A stretch of DNA of 7,418 nucleotides from Dysgonomonas sp. (GCA_003523545.1 DQAM01000185.1:1-7418), one strand, 5' to 3'. Counted from the first letter of the stretch, positions 1 to 6,946 are shown. The notes: generated by a model from the sequence alone, not told the origin. A program made the numbers and translations.

Positions 1-62
1 AGATTGCCCGCAGAAACACCTTATCCCTATAATTAAAATTTCTATTTCTAAACTTACATATT

Positions 63-470
63 ATGAAAATAGAAAGAAGGCAAAAACGAGCGGCAGAAGT
101 TTACACAGCTTCACTGAACGATATTATGTTCTTCCTGTTACTCTTTTTCCTCATCGTCTCGACGATGGTTACACCGGCTGCTATCCGGGTGTTGCTACCA
201 AACTCGTCGACAGCTGAAAAAGTAGCCATCAAAAAGAATATAAACCTCACTATTACATCTGACCTCAGATACTATGTAAATAATACAGAAGTACCTTTCG
301 AAGCACTGGAAGGCCAACTGATCAGGGTGATAGGCGAACGCCATGAAGGGGATGATATCAATGTGCTTTTACAGGCGGATAAAAACCTGAATCTGCAGGA
401 CATCATCCATGTTATAGACATCGGTAATAAATTGCAGGTTAAAATGGTTCTGTTTACTCAAAAAGAATAA
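63..470 (+). CDS. exbD: ExbD/TolR-family biopolymer transport protein
   Basis: This 135-residue inner-membrane protein has the normal ExbD length and layout. A short basic cytoplasmic tail (residues 1-17) is followed by one membrane helix (about 20-38, LNDIMFFLLLFFLIVSTMV) and a periplasmic domain (about 45-135). Asp20 at the start of the helix matches the conserved proton-pathway aspartate of the family (Asp25 in E. coli ExbD). The periplasmic domain has the usual features: INLTITSDLRYYVNN near 60-74 and VLLQADKNLNLQDI near 101-114. By family knowledge, ExbD works with ExbB to couple the proton gradient to TonB, which powers outer membrane receptors. Bacteroidota often carry exbB and a second exbD directly upstream, but only 62 bases are visible here. 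The ATG has no Shine-Dalgarno. An intrinsic terminator 28 bp after the stop suggests it ends its operon. A TolR-like role is the main alternative. Confidence 0.93.
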   Translation: MKIERRQKRAAEVYTASLNDIMFFLLLFFLIVSTMVTPAAIRVLLPNSSTAEKVAIKKNINLTITSDLRYYVNNTEVPFEALEGQLIRVIGERHEGDDINVLLQADKNLNLQDIIHVIDIGNKLQVKMVLFTQKE

Positions 471-498
471 TAAAAAATACAAAAAACAGAATACCCGG

Positions 499-529
499 AT
501 AGAGTATCATACTAGATGCTCTATTTTTT
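499..529 (+). terminator. Intrinsic terminator after exbD
   Basis: ATAGAGTATC (499-508) pairs with GATGCTCTAT (515-524) across the 6-base loop ATACTA. This gives a 10-bp stem with one T-G wobble, and a run of six T (524-529) overlaps its 3' edge. This is a standard rho-independent terminator. It separates exbD from the receptor gene that starts 44 bp further on, so the receptor probably has its own promoter or depends on readthrough. Confidence 0.85.
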
Positions 530-572
530 CGTTATATACCTGAGTCCGTAAATTAAACTTAGATAGTAGCGG

Positions 573-3251
573 GTGAAATACTCTATTTTTCTTATATTCT
601 TTTCTTTTACTTTGATCGCTCAGGCACAGAGCGTGACAGGATTTGTGAGGGACAGTCTGGAGAATGAACCTGTATCTTACGCATCAGTACGTGTCTTAAA
701 TGTTGCCGACAGTTCATTTGTAGTTGGAGCAGTAACCAACGAAGAAGGGCGGTTCCGTGTATCTCCACGCCAAGGAGAATACATAGTCGAAATCTCGTAT
801 ATGGGTTATGAACGCTACAGAAAAGATATAAAATTAACCGATAGAAAAGACAATCTCGATTTAGGTATTATCAATCTTCAAAAAGCAAGTTATAATCTCG
901 ATGAAACGGTTGTCATAGGTTACGTTCCCGACATCATCGTTAAGGGAGACACTATCGAATATAACGCAGACGCTTATAAAGTACAGGAAGATGCCTTACT
1001 TCAAGATTTAGTGCGCAGGATACCCGGAATGGAACTGAGCGCAGACGGTAAACTGATGGTCAATGGTAAAGTTATCAATAAGATATTGATTAACGGGAAA
1101 GAATTCTTCGACAACGACATCGATATGGCATTGAAAAATCTGCCAGCTTCTATGATTAATAAGCTCCAGGTATTTAAAGAAGAATCGGAAACAACCAAAA
1201 TCACAGGCTTTAAAGACGGACAGGAACAACAAGTACTCAATCTGGATGTAAAAGAAGAGTATACACGAACCGTATTCGGTGATGCGAGGATAGGATACGG
1301 AACCGACCATCGGTATTCCAATAAAATTAATGCCCAATACATGGTCGATGACAATCAGTATGCATTATTAGCGAACATGAACAATGTGACTGATGATTTT
1401 GAATACAGCAGTTTTTCAGGTCAATACGACGGCATATCCAAGAACCGTAAAGTAGGATTTAACTTTAATACACAGCGAAACGAAAATTTGCAGGTCGGAG
1501 GATATGTTAGTTACGAAAGTAATGACAACCTATACGATATGGACAGTAATACGGAGACATTTATAGAGTCAGGAAACCGTATGAATAAAGAATCCTCATC
1601 TTCACAAAGTATCCGTAAAAATCTCAATGCAGGTACCAACCTGATGTGGAAGCCTGATACGCTCACTACCATCTATGCTCGTTTCAGCCTGAATACCGGC
1701 ACGAGTGACGAAATGAGACACACCAATAACCAATCCTACACTATTAACCAAAAAGACACTACTTCGGGATGGACTGATTATTTTACGAAAGGAAACACTC
1801 ACTCATTGAATGCTTCTTTCACTATCGGGAGGAAATTAAACAGTAAAGGAAGAACTGTAAGCCTCGCCGTTAACGGATCGACCAGAGGAACTAGCAACAA
1901 TGGTTCAAATCTTTCCACAACTTTGTATCAGGGAATAAATGAAACCAAGCTCATCGATCAAAAATTAAATATAGGCAGTAACAGTAATAATATTGGTTTT
2001 TTGTTTTCTTTTGTAGAACCTGTAGGGAAAGGTAAGCTCATACAACTCTCTTATAATTACAGATATGAAAACTCTTCCCGTGACAGGCTTACCTATAAAA
2101 GGGACGGCGAAGGAGAGTATGCAGCCATAGATACTGCTTACACCCGTATCTCCGAATCAAGCAGTGTCACCCAGCGCATTAACCTGAGTTTTCAGTCTAT
2201 CAAAGAAAAATTAGAATATACTATCGGATTTAATATAGATCCTTCCAGCTCCTGGAACAAATCCTATCTCGGAGATACTACTTTCGAAAATCAAAAGCAA
2301 AGTGTATTGAATTTCTCCCCTACATTCCGCTTTTCGTATAAACCTAAAAAGAATATGAGTATTGATTTCGATTACTATGGCTCTACGGAACAGCCGTCCT
2401 TAAGACAATTGTCTTCCGATACCATCATAATGGATGCCCTTTCGCGGATGTATGGAAACCCTGATCTTAAACCGAGTTTCCAGAACAATGTAAATCTTTA
2501 TTTTCAACGATCCGATTACGAAAAAGGGTCTTATTTCACATTGACAGCAGGAGGTAATTTTACTATTAATAAAATAGTGGATTATAAATTTACAGACGAA
2601 CTGGGGAATACCGAAAACACATTCCGCAATGTTAACGGCAACTGGGGGCTCAATGGAGGCGTGATGTTCAGTTTGCCGTTGAGAAATAAAAAAATTACAA
2701 TTGACAATACTACTTACGGGTATCTTATGAGGAATATCGGGTTCTCAAACGGTAGAAAAAACATAACCAAGAACCTGACTTTTACAGAAACTTTCGCCAT
2801 TAATTACAGGACGGAAAAATTCACCCAGCGCTTGCAGGCGAATCTCAATTACAATATAACAAGGAATAACCTTCCCGACCAGCAGAATCTGAATGTCACC
2901 AACTACGGCTTCAAGTCTTTCACTATATGGAATTTACCTTACGATTTTACTATTCAGAACGAAATCAGCTTTACGAAGAACAACGGATATGTAGATGATT
3001 TTAAAGATTCGGAGTTTTTATGGAATCTTTCTGTAGGAAAACAATTCCTGAGAAAAAAACAGGGAACTATTAAACTGCAATGTTACGATATATTTAATGA
3101 CCGTAACAATGTATTACGAGTCAATTCGGCTAATTATATTTCCGATACACGTACAAATATGATAGGGCGTTACGCTATGCTGAGTTTCAGCTATAAATTC
3201 AATGTAATGCCAAAAACAAAGACAAGCGGAGTAGAAACGACAGATTATTAA
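573..3251 (+). CDS. TonB-dependent-receptor-like outer membrane beta-barrel protein
   Basis: This 892-residue protein begins with a signal peptide (residues 1-18, hydrophobic core FLIFFSFTLIA, likely cleavage after AQA). A carboxypeptidase-regulatory-like beta-sandwich follows (about 19-103; GFVRDSLENEPVSYASVRV, then EEGRF and ISYMGYE). LDETVVIGY (109-117) resembles the TonB-box or linker segment of SusC-type receptors. A plug-like domain spans about 120-228 (DLVRRIPGMELSADGKLMVNG, ILINGKEFF). The rest is a long run of alternating beta-strands with aromatic ends, closing with MLSFSYKFNV near the C-terminus. This is the Bacteroidota 'outer membrane beta-barrel family' architecture. It is thought to import or bind an extracellular ligand, here unknown. 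The start is GTG: an in-frame TAG lies two codons upstream, and the signal peptide begins exactly at the GTG. No SusD partner is adjacent. The next gene starts 4 bp after the stop. TonB dependence is inferred. Confidence 0.9.
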   Translation: MKYSIFLIFFSFTLIAQAQSVTGFVRDSLENEPVSYASVRVLNVADSSFVVGAVTNEEGRFRVSPRQGEYIVEISYMGYERYRKDIKLTDRKDNLDLGIINLQKASYNLDETVVIGYVPDIIVKGDTIEYNADAYKVQEDALLQDLVRRIPGMELSADGKLMVNGKVINKILINGKEFFDNDIDMALKNLPASMINKLQVFKEESETTKITGFKDGQEQQVLNLDVKEEYTRTVFGDARIGYGTDHRYSNKINAQYMVDDNQYALLANMNNVTDDFEYSSFSGQYDGISKNRKVGFNFNTQRNENLQVGGYVSYESNDNLYDMDSNTETFIESGNRMNKESSSSQSIRKNLNAGTNLMWKPDTLTTIYARFSLNTGTSDEMRHTNNQSYTINQKDTTSGWTDYFTKGNTHSLNASFTIGRKLNSKGRTVSLAVNGSTRGTSNNGSNLSTTLYQGINETKLIDQKLNIGSNSNNIGFLFSFVEPVGKGKLIQLSYNYRYENSSRDRLTYKRDGEGEYAAIDTAYTRISESSSVTQRINLSFQSIKEKLEYTIGFNIDPSSSWNKSYLGDTTFENQKQSVLNFSPTFRFSYKPKKNMSIDFDYYGSTEQPSLRQLSSDTIIMDALSRMYGNPDLKPSFQNNVNLYFQRSDYEKGSYFTLTAGGNFTINKIVDYKFTDELGNTENTFRNVNGNWGLNGGVMFSLPLRNKKITIDNTTYGYLMRNIGFSNGRKNITKNLTFTETFAINYRTEKFTQRLQANLNYNITRNNLPDQQNLNVTNYGFKSFTIWNLPYDFTIQNEISFTKNNGYVDDFKDSEFLWNLSVGKQFLRKKQGTIKLQCYDIFNDRNNVLRVNSANYISDTRTNMIGRYAMLSFSYKFNVMPKTKTSGVETTDY

Positions 3252-3255
3252 GGAT

Positions 3256-4245
3256 ATGGAAGATAATAAGACGATTCATTGGGGAATTATCGGAGCAGGA
3301 AATGTATGTGAGAAAAAAAGCGGACCTGCTTTTTACAAAATCGAAAATTCCGCTTTATCAGCCGTAATGAGAAGAGATGAAGAAAAAGCCAAAGATTTTG
3401 CCGACAGGCATCATGTACCGAAATATTACACGGATGCTACTTCGTTAATCAACGATCCCGAAATAGATGCCGTCTACGTAGCTACTCCTCCTAATTCGCA
3501 CAAAGATTATGCTATCCGGGTTATGGAAAGCGGTAAGCCTGTTTATGTAGAAAAGCCTATGGCAATGAACTATGAAGAGTGCGTGGAGATGATTAAAGTC
3601 TCGGAAAAGGCAAACCAGAAGCTTTTCGTGGCATTTTACAGGCGGGCACTACCCTACTTCCTCAAAGTAAAATCTCTGATCGAAGAAGGATATATCGGAC
3701 AGGTTCTTACCGTGCAGGTTACACATTTTACGAAAGCCAAAACAACCGATTATAAAAAGGAAGAACATACATGGCGCGTCGATAAAAATATAGCTGGAGA
3801 AGGATATTTTTATGACCTGGCTCCACATACACTCGACATTCTCGATTTTCTTTTGGGAGAAATAGAAGAAGCTAAAGGATTTTCCTGCAATTCGGGCGGT
3901 CTTTACGAAGTAAAAGATACCATATCAGCCATATTAAAATTCAGATCAGGTGTTATTGGTACCGGCTTATGGTGCTTTGTCTCCGATGAAAAAGCGGTGC
4001 AGGATACTATACAAATCACAGGAAGCAAAGGTAAAATCATTTTTAATACATTTGCTTTTAAGCCGATAATTGTAGAAAACGATACAAATATAGAAACCTA
4101 TAATATCTCCCCTCCCGAACATATTCAACAACCTTTGATTCAGACGATAGTAGATGAACTAAGGGGTATTGGAAATTGTCCCTCGACAGGAATAAGCGGG
4201 GCCCGTACCGCCCGCGTGATGGATATGATTTTAGCAAACAGCTAG
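3256..4245 (+). CDS. Gfo/Idh/MocA-family NAD(P)-dependent oxidoreductase
   Basis: This 329-residue protein has the normal family length. The N-terminal Rossmann fold shows WGIIGAGNV (9-17), a GxGxx dinucleotide loop in which the third glycine is replaced by Cys18. The family's EKP motif is at 99-101, with Lys100 the expected catalytic lysine. The C-terminal substrate domain has the pattern GEGYFYDLAPHTLD (181-194), with Asp187 and His191 as the usual active-site pair. The segment KSGPAF followed by VMRRD (21-41) recalls a subgroup often annotated as 1,5-anhydrofructose reductase-like or as generic sugar dehydrogenase. The substrate cannot be named from sequence. The protein has no signal peptide, so it is cytoplasmic. 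Its ATG lies 4 bp after the receptor stop codon, which points to one transcript and possibly translational coupling. Its stop lies 3 bp from the stop of the convergent dinB. Confidence 0.92.
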   Translation: MEDNKTIHWGIIGAGNVCEKKSGPAFYKIENSALSAVMRRDEEKAKDFADRHHVPKYYTDATSLINDPEIDAVYVATPPNSHKDYAIRVMESGKPVYVEKPMAMNYEECVEMIKVSEKANQKLFVAFYRRALPYFLKVKSLIEEGYIGQVLTVQVTHFTKAKTTDYKKEEHTWRVDKNIAGEGYFYDLAPHTLDILDFLLGEIEEAKGFSCNSGGLYEVKDTISAILKFRSGVIGTGLWCFVSDEKAVQDTIQITGSKGKIIFNTFAFKPIIVENDTNIETYNISPPEHIQQPLIQTIVDELRGIGNCPSTGISGARTARVMDMILANS

Positions 4246-4248
4246 AAT

Positions 4249-5331
4249 TTATCCCATATCATTTTCATCAAAATTTATTCTAAGCTGGATTGCATCTGTC
4301 CACGATAGGGAGTCGGAGTTTTTAATACTCAAACCCAATAACCTTACCCCATCAGGCGCATTTATTTCCTTGAGAAGTTCCAGACCGGTGTTGTAAAGGT
4401 TTTCATAAGTAGTTACCACTTGGGGCAATGTTTTACTTCGCGTAACTATTTTAAAGTCGGCATATTTTGCTTTCAAAGTAATTGTTTTTCCCCTGAAAGC
4501 ATTTTTTGTTATGCGTCCGATGACATCTTCTGCAATCTCCTTCATTTCATTTGCAAGCTCTTCATAAGAATCAATATCCCTGTCAAATGTAGTTTCTGCT
4601 CCGACCGATTTACGTATACGATTTGGGTTAACAATCCTATCATCAATTGCCCTTGCATTTTGGTAATAAATATGTCCTGCTTTTCCAAAAATTCCTACTA
4701 ATTGTTCCTCAGTTTTCATTTTCAAGTCGAGTCCTGTCTTTATTCCTAACTCATGCATCTTTTTTGCAGTCACCTTCCCTACTCCAAAGAAAAATTCGAT
4801 GGGAAGCCTTTCTACAAAAGACTCTGCATCCTTTGGCTTAACAACAAACAGACCGTCCGGTTTCTTATAATCCGATGCTATTTTAGCCAGAAACTTATTA
4901 AATGACACCCCTGCTGAGGCAGTTAAACCTGTTTCCTGAAAGATTCTTTTTTTTATTTCTTTTGCTATTCGGGTAGCATAAAGAATATTCTTATGATTTT
5001 CCGTAACGTCCAAAAAAGCCTCATCGAGTGACAGAGGTTCCACAAGATCCGTATATTCAAGAAATATTTCCCTGATATGATGTGATATGCTTCGGTACAC
5101 ATCGAACCGGGCAGGCACAAATATCAATTGCGGACATTTGCGTAAAGCCGTTTTAGATGCCATAGCAGAACGCACACCGTATTTCCTTGCTTCATAACTT
5201 GCAGCGGCAACTACCCCCCTGTCTCCGGCATAACCTACTGCAAGAGGCTTACCCCGGTATTGCTGATTATCACGCTGTTCTATAGAAGCATAAAAGGCAT
5301 CCATATCGATATGAATAATTTTTCGTATCAA
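4249..5331 (-). CDS. dinB: DNA polymerase IV (DinB, Y-family translesion polymerase)
   Basis: This 360-residue protein is close to the usual length (E. coli, 351). It copies past damaged bases with low fidelity. The first catalytic motif is IHIDMDAFYASIE (6-18, Asp9). The second is SLDEAFLDV (101-109, Asp103 and Glu104). Tyr14 sits at the steric-gate position (Phe13 in E. coli). SYEARKYGVRSAM (45-57) is the fingers motif, SFNKFLAKIASDYKKPDG (143-160) ends the palm, and FFGVGKVTAKKMHELGI (181-197) is the thumb helix-hairpin-helix. The little finger runs from about 240. QLRINF (349-354) near the C-terminus could be a sliding-clamp-binding peptide (inference). The start is TTG at 5331: the next ATG is residue 10 and would remove Asp9, while an in-frame TAG lies five codons upstream with no ATG or GTG between. 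No SOS box was recognised. A cupin gene lies 44 bp upstream on the same strand. Confidence 0.95.
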   Translation of the reverse strand: MIRKIIHIDMDAFYASIEQRDNQQYRGKPLAVGYAGDRGVVAAASYEARKYGVRSAMASKTALRKCPQLIFVPARFDVYRSISHHIREIFLEYTDLVEPLSLDEAFLDVTENHKNILYATRIAKEIKKRIFQETGLTASAGVSFNKFLAKIASDYKKPDGLFVVKPKDAESFVERLPIEFFFGVGKVTAKKMHELGIKTGLDLKMKTEEQLVGIFGKAGHIYYQNARAIDDRIVNPNRIRKSVGAETTFDRDIDSYEELANEMKEIAEDVIGRITKNAFRGKTITLKAKYADFKIVTRSKTLPQVVTTYENLYNTGLELLKEINAPDGVRLLGLSIKNSDSLSWTDAIQLRINFDENDMG

Positions 5332-5375
5332 TAAGTATAAATGCTAATAATTAATTGCTTATGAATAATTTTATT

Positions 5376-5714
5376 TTACTTTTTCAAAAAATCTAACCGT
5401 ACAGGACTAAAAGAATCAAGAAGTATACCGCTTTCTATACACTTCACTCCGTGCGGAATATCCGGTTCCATATATAGTCCATCCCCCGCTTTTACAATAT
5501 GCGTTTCATGCCCTACGGTAAATTCAAATACTCCGCTTACCACATAACAAGTTTGGCTATGGATGTGTTTATGTACTTCTCCTACAGCGCCCTGTTGAAA
5601 TTCTACGGCCACCTGCATAAGATTGTCATCGTATCCCAAGATACGGCGGCGGACTCCTTCTCCTACAACTTCCCACTCTATATGATCGGAAAACATGAAT
5701 TTTTCACTTTTCAT
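5376..5714 (-). CDS. Small single-domain cupin protein
   Basis: This 112-residue protein is a single cupin barrel. Cupin motif 1 appears as GEVHKHIHSQTCYVVSG (45-61). His48, His50 and Gln54 are likely metal ligands, with Gln in place of the classical Glu, as in KdgF-type cupins. Motif 2 appears as AGDGLYMEPDIPHGV (76-90), supplying His88. No signal peptide or extra domain is present. Relatives include KdgF-like sugar-ring-opening enzymes and many uncharacterised sensors or isomerases, so the reaction cannot be assigned. The ATG at 5714 has no Shine-Dalgarno but lies about 28 bases below a perfect -7 element. It is probably the first gene of a cupin-dinB transcript, because only 44 AT-rich bases without a hairpin separate the two genes. 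Confidence 0.85.
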   Translation of the reverse strand: MKSEKFMFSDHIEWEVVGEGVRRRILGYDDNLMQVAVEFQQGAVGEVHKHIHSQTCYVVSGVFEFTVGHETHIVKAGDGLYMEPDIPHGVKCIESGILLDSFSPVRLDFLKK

Positions 5715-5742
5715 TCAGATATTTATTAATTGTTTATACTCT

Positions 5743-5750
5743 CAAATGTA
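5743..5750 (-). promoter_or_regulatory. Bacteroidota -7 promoter element for the cupin gene
   Basis: Read on the minus strand this is TACATTTG, an exact match to the Bacteroidota primary-sigma -7 consensus TAnnTTTG. It lies 28 bp upstream of the cupin ATG at 5714, so transcription would start near 5736 with a leader of roughly 20 bases. No convincing TTTG -33 element is visible at the usual spacing. Position, orientation and the AT-rich surroundings support it. It is a short motif, so chance cannot be excluded. Confidence 0.6.
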
Positions 5751-5779
5751 AATAAAAATCTACATAAATAACTTAGTTG

Positions 5780-5787
5780 TATCTTTG
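5780..5787 (+). promoter_or_regulatory. Bacteroidota -7 promoter element for the dus gene
   Basis: TATCTTTG is an exact match to the Bacteroidota -7 consensus TAnnTTTG, 22 bp upstream of the dus ATG at 5810. Predicted transcription start is near 5794, with a leader of about 16 bases. No clear -33 element is seen. Its position supports the ATG at 5810 over the TTG at 5777, because the TTG would lie upstream of the transcript start. Confidence 0.65.
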
Positions 5788-5809
5788 TATCCGGATTAAA
5801 AAAACTAAA

Positions 5810-6793
5810 ATGAAGATCGGCAATATAGAATTTCCTGATTACCCTGTTTTTCTGGCTCCGATGGAGGATGTCACAGATATGAATTTCCGGCTTCTTTGCA
5901 AGCGTTTCGGCGCTGATATGGTATATACCGAATTTGTATCCAGCGATGCGCTTATACGCCACGTAAATAAGAGTAAAGAGAAATTAAAGATATCTGACCA
6001 GGAACGTCCTGTAGCAATACAGATATACGGACGTGACGTGGACTCGATGGTCGAAGCGGCAAAAATTTGCGAAGAAGCACAACCTGACATTATAGATATC
6101 AATTTCGGATGCCCGGTAAAGAAAGTTGCAGGAAAGGGTGCTGGTTCCGGGATGATGAGGACACCCGAACTGATGGTAAGCATAACCGAATCAATTGTAA
6201 AAGCCGTAAAACTTCCTGTGACGGTAAAAACACGCTTAGGATGGGATCACGACTCGAAAATCATAGTAGAGTTAGCCGAGAGGCTTCAGGACACCGGAAT
6301 CAAAGCACTAACCATACATGGCAGAACCCGCAGCCAGATGTATACCGGCGAGGCTGATTGGACTCTTATAGGAAAAGTAAAAAATAATCCCCGCATGCAC
6401 ATACCTATTATCGGCAATGGGGATATAACCTCTCCCGAAATATGCAAAAAAAGATTTGATGAAACGGGAGTGGATGCAGTTATGGTAGGCAGGGGTTCAA
6501 TCGGATGTCCCTGGATATTCAGAGATATAAAGCATTATCTGACTAAAGGGAAAATATTACCACCAGAAGCATTCACCTTGTATCTGGATATTCTTAAAGG
6601 ATACATTTCTAAAAACGTTGAAAATTCAGGAGAAAGAGGGGGAATAATACACAGCAGGCGGCATTTAGCTGCAAGTCCTCTTTTCAAAGGTTTACCGGAT
6701 TTCAAAAAGACGCGTGTTGCTTTGCTGAGAGCTGATACAATAGAAGAACTGTTTAAGATAATTAATTCAATACCAGTCATATATAACTTGTGA
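5810..6793 (+). CDS. dusB: tRNA-dihydrouridine synthase (DusB-like)
   Basis: This 327-residue FMN enzyme reduces uridine to dihydrouridine in the tRNA D-loop using NADPH. The FMN-binding TIM barrel opens with FLAPMEDVTDMNFR (14-27). QIYGRD (71-76) follows, then INFGCPVKKV (97-106) with catalytic Cys101, and VKTRLGWD (139-146) with Lys140. IHGRTRSQMYTGEADW (169-184) contributes His170, and IIGNGDI (200-206) and VMVGRGSIGCPW (225-236) form the phosphate-binding loops. The C-terminal helical tRNA-binding domain begins about 250 and includes RRHLAASPLFKGLPDFKKTR (283-302). The length fits DusB. The ATG at 5810 is preferred over an in-frame TTG at 5777, because family similarity begins at MKIGNIEFP and a promoter element overlaps the TTG region. 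The DusB subgroup and target uridine are inferred from overall resemblance. It appears to be monocistronic and diverges from the cupin gene. Confidence 0.94.
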   Translation: MKIGNIEFPDYPVFLAPMEDVTDMNFRLLCKRFGADMVYTEFVSSDALIRHVNKSKEKLKISDQERPVAIQIYGRDVDSMVEAAKICEEAQPDIIDINFGCPVKKVAGKGAGSGMMRTPELMVSITESIVKAVKLPVTVKTRLGWDHDSKIIVELAERLQDTGIKALTIHGRTRSQMYTGEADWTLIGKVKNNPRMHIPIIGNGDITSPEICKKRFDETGVDAVMVGRGSIGCPWIFRDIKHYLTKGKILPPEAFTLYLDILKGYISKNVENSGERGGIIHSRRHLAASPLFKGLPDFKKTRVALLRADTIEELFKIINSIPVIYNL

Positions 6794-6809
6794 AAATAAA
6801 TTATCCCAC

Positions 6810-6838
6810 TGATATAACGTAGTATAATAATTATATCA
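6810..6838. repeat. 8-bp AT-rich inverted repeat downstream of dus
   Basis: TGATATAA (6810-6817) is the exact reverse complement of TTATATCA (6831-6838), separated by 13 bases. A third copy of TTATATCA lies at 6890-6897. The stem is nearly all A/T and has no T-run after it, so it would be a poor intrinsic terminator. Chance in AT-rich spacer is quite possible; a weak 3' end structure for the dus mRNA is the alternative. Confidence 0.35.
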
Positions 6839-6865
6839 ACCACATATTATACACTTACCTATAAT

Positions 6866-6880
6866 ACTATATAATATAGT
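6866..6880. repeat. 15-bp AT-rich palindrome in the dus-gpmA spacer
   Basis: ACTATAT and ATATAGT are perfect reverse complements around a single central A. The palindrome sits in the middle of the 177-bp convergent spacer, so it is not placed like an operator for either gene. With no loop it would not form a stable RNA hairpin. It is recorded as visible symmetry without an assigned role. Confidence 0.35.
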
Positions 6881-6912
6881 TAGAATAGCTTATATCAGGA
6901 TAATAAAAACAT

Positions 6913-6946
6913 AAAAAAAGAGATAGGACATACGCTCTATCTCTTT
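6913..6946 (-). terminator. Intrinsic terminator of gpmA
   Basis: Read on the minus strand, AAAGAGATAG (6946-6937) and CTATCTCTTT (6926-6917) form a perfect 10-bp stem around a 10-base loop. The final T's of the stem continue into a run of seven T's (6919-6913). It begins 24 bp after the gpmA stop. On the plus strand the same hairpin is followed only by ATATT, so it would terminate dus transcripts less well, though it could block readthrough from both sides. Confidence 0.88.

Noticed and set aside
1..62. Possible C-terminal tail of an upstream gene (frame 1 ends with TAA at 34-36; frame 3 ends with TAA at 30-32).
   Set aside because: Only 9 to 11 residues are visible in each frame and neither matches a tail I recognise, so an exbB or second exbD upstream is only an expectation from typical gene order.
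1001..1354. Overlapping minus-strand open frames (117 and 109 codons) inside the receptor gene.
   Set aside because: Both lie antisense to the conserved plug-like region, look like random composition, and have no promoter or partner.
4196..4215. GC-rich hairpin (GCGGG with CCCGC, 10-base loop) near the end of the oxidoreductase gene, considered as a terminator for dinB.
   Set aside because: The stem is only 5 bp, and on the minus strand it is followed by TTATTCC, not a T-run; it is explained by the coding sequence.
5777..5809. Longer dus protein starting at TTG 5777 with 11 extra residues.
   Set aside because: The -7 element at 5780-5787 would put the transcript start downstream of this codon, and family similarity starts at the ATG at 5810.
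5726..5962. Minus-strand 78-codon frame across the start of dus and the divergent promoter region.
   Set aside because: It overlaps the conserved dus N-terminus and both promoter elements, and its translation resembles no known protein.
6109..6357. Open frame of 82 codons on the plus strand inside dus.
   Set aside because: It lies wholly inside the well-conserved dus frame and its translation has no recognisable domain; it is a shadow frame.
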